From: Sipunculus nudus
Taxonomy: Eukaryota; Annelida; Sipuncula; Golfingiida; Sipunculidae
DNA length: 64,000 bases
Direction: 5' to 3'
Assembly (NCBI GenBank): GCA_026874595.1
Contig: CM049307.1
Coordinates: forward strand, 8,333,579-8,397,578
Each line of letters opens with the position of its first letter. Positions within the stretch are counted from its first letter, which is position 1. Shown here in pieces: positions 59,878 through 64,000 of the stretch. The translations under genes were made by a program, and so were the position numbers. Below the pieces are notes generated by a model that saw nothing but the letters and a program-made list of their open reading frames with translations, was not told where the DNA came from and did not search any database.

Positions 59878-60223
59878 CTGCCAGGAAGACATATGTATTT
59901 AAAAGTTATTATTAACTTTTTGGTTTTATAAAATTGAATTGTTTATTATGAATTACAGGGGCATGGATTAATTAAGGCATGGGATTTTTAGACCTGAGAT
60001 GTTTGATTTGCGCCACGGATGGTCGCTGCGTGAAAACGATTGCGGTTCCAGTCTCGTCATGACTGCTTATAGGGCCTTCTATAAGTCATATTTTATAATT
60101 AAAGGTAAATCGGGGTGTCGCGATTTTGCCGGTCGACCATTACAACTGGGACTCCCAGCCGTATGCATATATGTTGAAAGGAAAGACATTCACCAGTCTC
60201 AGGTGTTGTCCCGACAGACTTAC

Positions 60224-60288
60224 ATTTTACTGATTCTCTGTTCACTGATCTCTGAATTAGACGGGTCGCCGACCGTCGCTCTCGCTAG
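60224..60288 (-). CDS. P4HA: Prolyl 4-hydroxylase alpha subunit, exon D
   Basis: A 65-base exon encoding LARATVGDPSNSEISEQRIS K plus two bases of Ile. LARATV.DP and R.SK match the family (LARATVRDP..G....YRVSKS). The usual Thr/Gly-rich turn before RVSK is shortened and altered here. The acceptor is TATTGCAG| and the donor is AAAAT|GTAAGT. Confidence 0.94.
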
Positions 60289-60572
60289 CTGCAATAATAT
60301 CAAAATTACAAGTTATGGTTACGTGTATGTATAGAAACGACGAATCTTATGTTGTATAGAATTTATCTTGTTATACAGAATGTTCGAATTGTACGGTCAA
60401 ATAATGAAATGTCAGGCCAAATCACGGAATATGTAAATTCTATGCGGCGCGATTCCATAATGTGATAATTCTTATTCGTTATCCATAAAGTTGTGAAGTC
60501 AGTGACATATGCCTTAGGATATAGAAAGGGCACTTCTCTATGCATGATCTGTTTCTCACATGCGACACACAC

Positions 60573-60623
<51 letters not shown>

Positions 60624-60830
60624 GTGAAATACTTATATATAATACCTATAGTACGTAAACGTGAAATATCTTTGCACGAGATTGTTTGCTAAATTATAGT
60701 TTTTCTTTACTTCGTAGCTTTATGTTTTCATATCCAGAACACGAAACTCAATGACTTTTTGAAGACTATAACATAAGAATAACCAGCATTATATCATTAT
60801 GTCAAATCATGTATTCGCTTTGCTTCTTAC

Positions 60831-60995
60831 TTGCTCTGTAGCCAGTTCCATAACTATATCCGCTTCCTGTTCACTGATGACGTCATACAACATGGCTATT
60901 CTCGGGCTAAAACTAAGCAGTTCCTCTTTAACCGGGGCGTATGGGATAGTGGTGGGGCGGTACCGGCAAAGAAGGTCCTTAGTCCATGGCTGCTC
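60831..60995 (-). CDS. P4HA: Prolyl 4-hydroxylase alpha subunit, exon C (start of catalytic domain)
   Basis: Encodes EQPWTKDLLCRYRPTTIPYA, then PVKEELLSFSPRIAMLYDVI and SEQEADIVMELATEQ. LCRY, the AP.KEE..S..P.I...DVIS..E...V..LA spacing is that of P4HA catalytic domains. The acceptor is TGCCTTAG| and the donor is GAGCAA|GTAAGA, phase 0 on both sides (55 codons). Confidence 0.95.
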
Positions 60996-61649
60996 CTAAG
61001 GCATGACAAAAGGCAATAGCTAGGTTATTTATTAACTGTATCAATATTGAAGGGACATTCTTGACAAGATCACAAAGGAATAAGAAAATGTAGTGTAGGG
61101 TAGACCCTACAGTTCATTAGCAATTATGTTTGATACTAGAATAATAAAAAATAATGAAACGTGACGCCTCGATTGAATTCACCGTGTGACGAACTTCGGT
61201 GTTTGCATGTTGTTTGGACGTTCATATATGCAGATGCTGCTAACTAGTGACAAGTTAAGTAATTAATTGGCTCAGATGTGAAAGGGATAATGAACAGGCC
61301 AGTAAGAATCAAAGGAGAGCAGAACCTTAAAGAACACGACATGATCGCGAAGGACTGGGACATTATTACAAGCAGACGCTGTAAGATTCCGAGTGAACTA
61401 AATATCATAATAATTAAGGCAACTGAAATATCAGAAAGATACTCCCTGATCCGAGGGAAGGATGTATGTGATCGCAAAGAAACGTGACAAAACACGAGAT
61501 ATGATCGCAAGAACACGCGATATGTCATCTCGATATCAAAGGCAAACCTTAAAGTCAAATTGAATATTAGATCAAATAAATATGACACTTGTCCCCGATA
61601 CCTGATACATATGAATGTATGTATGTATGTATGTATGATATTTGGTTAC

Positions 61650-61813
61650 CTGAAATTTATCACCACGACACAAGCCTTCGTACACAAAATGCCACGCGTC
61701 ACGCGGAGATACAAAATTTTCGATTTTTGTCGGGAGAATACCAGCATTTGCAGCATTCTTGAAATTTTCCATGTATTCAGTCATTTTCTGCAGTACGTGC
61801 TCATTAAAGGGAT
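61650..61813 (-). CDS. P4HA: Prolyl 4-hydroxylase alpha subunit, exon B (domain linker)
   Basis: Encodes D/PFNEHVLQKMTEYMENFKNA, then a less conserved stretch and HFVYEGLCRGDKFQ. YE.LCRG is the conserved mark just before the catalytic domain of animal P4HA proteins. The acceptor is TTTTCAG| and the donor is TTTCAG|GTAACC. The segment between ENFK and YEGLCRG is about as long as in vertebrate P4HA but not alignable by eye. Confidence 0.92.
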
Positions 61814-61872
61814 CTGAAAACAGTAAAACATGGTGCTACACTTAGTTTCTTGTTATAGCAAGGGAACATTTT

Positions 61873-61909
<37 letters not shown>

Positions 61910-61965
61910 AATCATCAGTTCCAGTCATAAAACGGTTGTGTTTAACAATTACTTAATGAAAAAGA

Positions 61966-62026
<61 letters not shown>

Positions 62027-62126
62027 GACAACTCTGACACAGTTTAAAAGAAACAGAATTGGTATTCATGCTAGCTGAAGTCCAACAAAAGTTGCGTTCA
62101 CTTATGTATGATTATTTTAGATAATA

Positions 62127-63598
62127 CAGTGAAACCCCTCTATAGCGGACAGTCATGAAACCGGACGAAATGTCCGTCATAGCGGGGTGTCCGCCCCCAG
62201 ACGGGGTGGGTTCATCCTTAGTTTTATCTCCTGTATCCTAGGTTCAACGTACATATTATATTGGACAAAATTTTATTAAGATTTTTTTCTTTTTTTTTCC
62301 TCCCTCAATTAATGAAGGTGATTCATGAGTTAAATATGGATCACTTACGTCATTATTTTTTGAGAATACATGGAATTTTCGAACCTTGACTGATAACGGC
62401 AGGACTTATTCGTAGATACGCCATGTGTTGTCTAGACGCATTTCCTACATTTCCTTCTATATGTCACTCTTTTCCTGATCTTAAATGGATCTGAATCACA
62501 GATTAAATAAAAGGATATTTGACGTATCTTTTTTTAAATTCATATTCATTGCTGTGTTATCGATCGCAAAGTTGAAGGCGAATAAATAAAACAATTGAAG
62601 ATTTGATATTCTACGCCCCTCTTGATTGATCCGTGTGATTCGTTTTCATGAGGCGTTTGTTGTTATCGGTGATTGGTTCCTGTCAGGGTCATTGGTCACA
62701 TTTTTACCCATACAGGAAAACAATATTTGAAGGGACTAATACTTCAGCAGCTACCAAGAAAATATGAGCTCTTCATTCTTAGCTATGATTGACCGCATCA
62801 GTCACCAAACAGGTTGATAATTAACGTCTTTGATCGCCTTTGGTCTAAGGATGAAGGGTGTCACGTCAGTGAAAGTTTCAGCTTAAAGGGAGAGAACGAA
62901 ATTTTTTTGGCTACGCTCTGGATAATAATCTAAACAAACATATAATAGTCGCAGATTACATACTTAAAAGTAAATGGATCTACATTGTCTTTTGTTTTGT
63001 TGCCATTGCTACCTGTCTAGATAAAGGAATTATTTTAGAGTGGTGATCAAGCGTACCAGAAACCCTTGTGGAAGACCAGACACAGTCTGAACAAGTCACC
63101 CTGAATAAAGATTTCTGAATAAATTATAAATAAGCCAAATATATTTCCAGTTAAAACGTATTTGTAAGTTGACAACGTTTTGTTCCGTCCGTTAAGGAGG
63201 TTGGGGTGATTTTAACAGTTGGGCTGACAAAAAGTGTCCGTTTTCCTCAATATCGGGTGTCCGCGCCAGATGGGTCCTTAAAGTAGTAAAAAACGCTTGG
63301 ATGTACCGGATATATTAACTTATTTATTTTACCTGGATCGTAAAAATAGTTATTATCACTAATCGCGGCACTCTCCATGGCTCAAATTGTAGCGTTCGGT
63401 AGACTGAAGAGGTGGAGGAAACCGGAGAACCCGGAGAAAACCACCGGCCTTGGACGGGAAACTACAAACCCACCGTCATAGCCATGCCGGATATCGAATC
63501 CGGGTCGCCAGCGGAGAGAGCCGAGCGTTCAACCCCTCGACTGTCCGTTACACCGGGTGTCAACCCCAGAGGGGTGTCCGCAGCCCGGGTTTTCACTG
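62127..63598. mobile_element. Non-autonomous Tc1/mariner-pogo-like element in P4HA intron
   Basis: A 1472-bp element flanked by TA on both sides (62125-62126, 63599-63600). The left terminus is CAGTGAAACCCCTCTATAGC then GGACA. The right terminus in reverse is CAGTGAAAACCCGGGCTGCG then GACA. CAGT..AACC termini with a TA duplication are typical of pogo/Tigger-type elements. Subterminal GTCCG/CGGAC copies recur (62143, 62168, 63235, 63267). No transposase frame is present. Confidence 0.8.
63405..63548 (-). repeat. tRNA-like SINE segment nested in the pogo-like element
   Basis: Read on the minus strand, it has GTTGAACGCTCGGCTCTCTC and then GACCCGGATTCGATATCCGG, a B-box-like pattern. This is followed by CCGGTGGTTTTCTCCGGGTT and CTCCGGTTTCCTCC, a GC-rich tail unlike the AT-rich surroundings. 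It resembles the head and core of a tRNA-derived SINE. Confidence 0.45.
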
Positions 63599-63633
63599 TA
63601 CATAAATATCAGTAATGAGTTTTATATACGCAC

Positions 63634-63685
63634 CAAGTGCTGCTGCCTGTGATGAGAGATTCATTGCTGTCACATAATCTCCAAT
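63634..63685 (-). CDS. P4HA: Prolyl 4-hydroxylase alpha subunit, exon A (peptide-binding TPR region)
   Basis: First P4HA exon visible from the right edge. It encodes IGDYVTAMNLSSQAAAL plus one base. Joined to exon B it gives GDYVTAM..S..AAALDPFNEH, which parallels the P4HA tetratricopeptide helix (QGDLDKALLLTKKLLELDPEHQ in part). The acceptor is TATTGTAG| and the donor is CTTG|GTGCGT. Upstream exons (signal peptide, N-terminal dimerisation domain, start of the peptide-binding domain) must lie beyond 64000. Confidence 0.8.
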
Positions 63686-64000
63686 CTACAATATATACAG
63701 AATCATGCAATAACAGTTAACTGAGAAGACACAGACGTAAATATACATATGCATAATACTTAGACTTTTATCCCGCTCTGCTACAGCCTCACTGATAGAC
63801 TGAAAGCAACTGGTCATAAAAAGCGCGGGGTGCCAGGTAAAAAATCCAATTTGACACTTGAATAATCGTCTGTTTCCGGTGAAAAGTACATTGGCAGATA
63901 ACCAGGGGTATTCAGGATTCATTCGGTAAAACAAACTATGCATAAACAATTATATACCGTAAAATTTATATGAACATTGTGTAGCCTTATAACAAAAAGA

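Noticed and set aside
59999-60334. 111-residue plus-strand frame
   Set aside because: Antisense shadow of P4HA exon D and its introns.
63686-63949. Possible further P4HA exon (SISEAVAERDK after a TTTCAG acceptor)
   Set aside because: No donor in the phase needed by exon A and no alignment to the P4HA N-terminal domains.

Overview
The window is animal nuclear DNA, most likely from a bivalve mollusc. It is AT-rich and intron-rich, its genes are split into short exons with GT..AG borders, and much of it is repeats. The repeats look like the bivalve 'pearl'/Helentron-associated class: a tandem core, an ACGG-type microsatellite and a terminal stem-loop. No bacterial-style operons, CRISPR arrays or phage genes are present. 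Nearly all long open frames reported by simple ORF calling are chance or repeat frames. The real genes were found by joining short exons with matching phases.

Three genes are supported. (1) A SMURF-type HECT E3 ubiquitin ligase lies on the minus strand from 41286 to beyond the left edge. Five coding exons (41235-41286, 17270-17308, 16405-16513, 9734-9867, 7756-7921) encode residues 1-167: the N-terminus, the C2 domain and the start of the first WW region. The WW and HECT exons lie outside the window. Intron 1 is about 24 kb and holds most of the mobile DNA. (2) A MIA40/CHCHD4-like mitochondrial disulfide-relay gene lies on the plus strand, head-to-head with SMURF. Its exons are 43561-43609, 45188-45286, and then two interchangeable terminal exons, 46181-46443 and 49593-49876. 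(3) The 3' part of a prolyl 4-hydroxylase alpha-subunit gene (P4HA type) lies on the minus strand at 63685-56700. Nine exons encode the complete 2-oxoglutarate/Fe(II) dioxygenase domain. It converges tail-to-tail on the MIA40-like gene.

The MIA40-like gene is the most unusual item. Both terminal exons encode the whole redox/CHCH domain, start in the same phase and end in a stop, so they look mutually exclusive. Both depart from textbook MIA40 in the same way. The CPC redox motif is CPSC or CPPC, and the two cysteines that make the inner structural disulfide are both gone (Ala and Phe), while the outer pair is kept.

Repeat layout. Pearl/Helentron-like elements lie at 1-1057, 3660-4480, 4573-5438, 12586-14130, 15690-16157, 32949-34944, 35375-35903, 36000-36470, 36508-38522, 44098-45112 and 51827-54655. 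Minisatellites lie at 6341-6690 (51 bp), 8339-9556 (52 bp), 16222-16404 (about 62 bp), 18286-18480 (32 bp), 24565-27208 (33 bp, split by a transposon) and 48740-49238 (about 99 bp). Inverted-repeat DNA elements lie at 24880-26944, 27912-28949, 38814-40202, 55602-56134 and 62127-63598. Long stretches of SMURF introns (1058-3660, 19000-24560, 29000-32590) hold nothing I can name.
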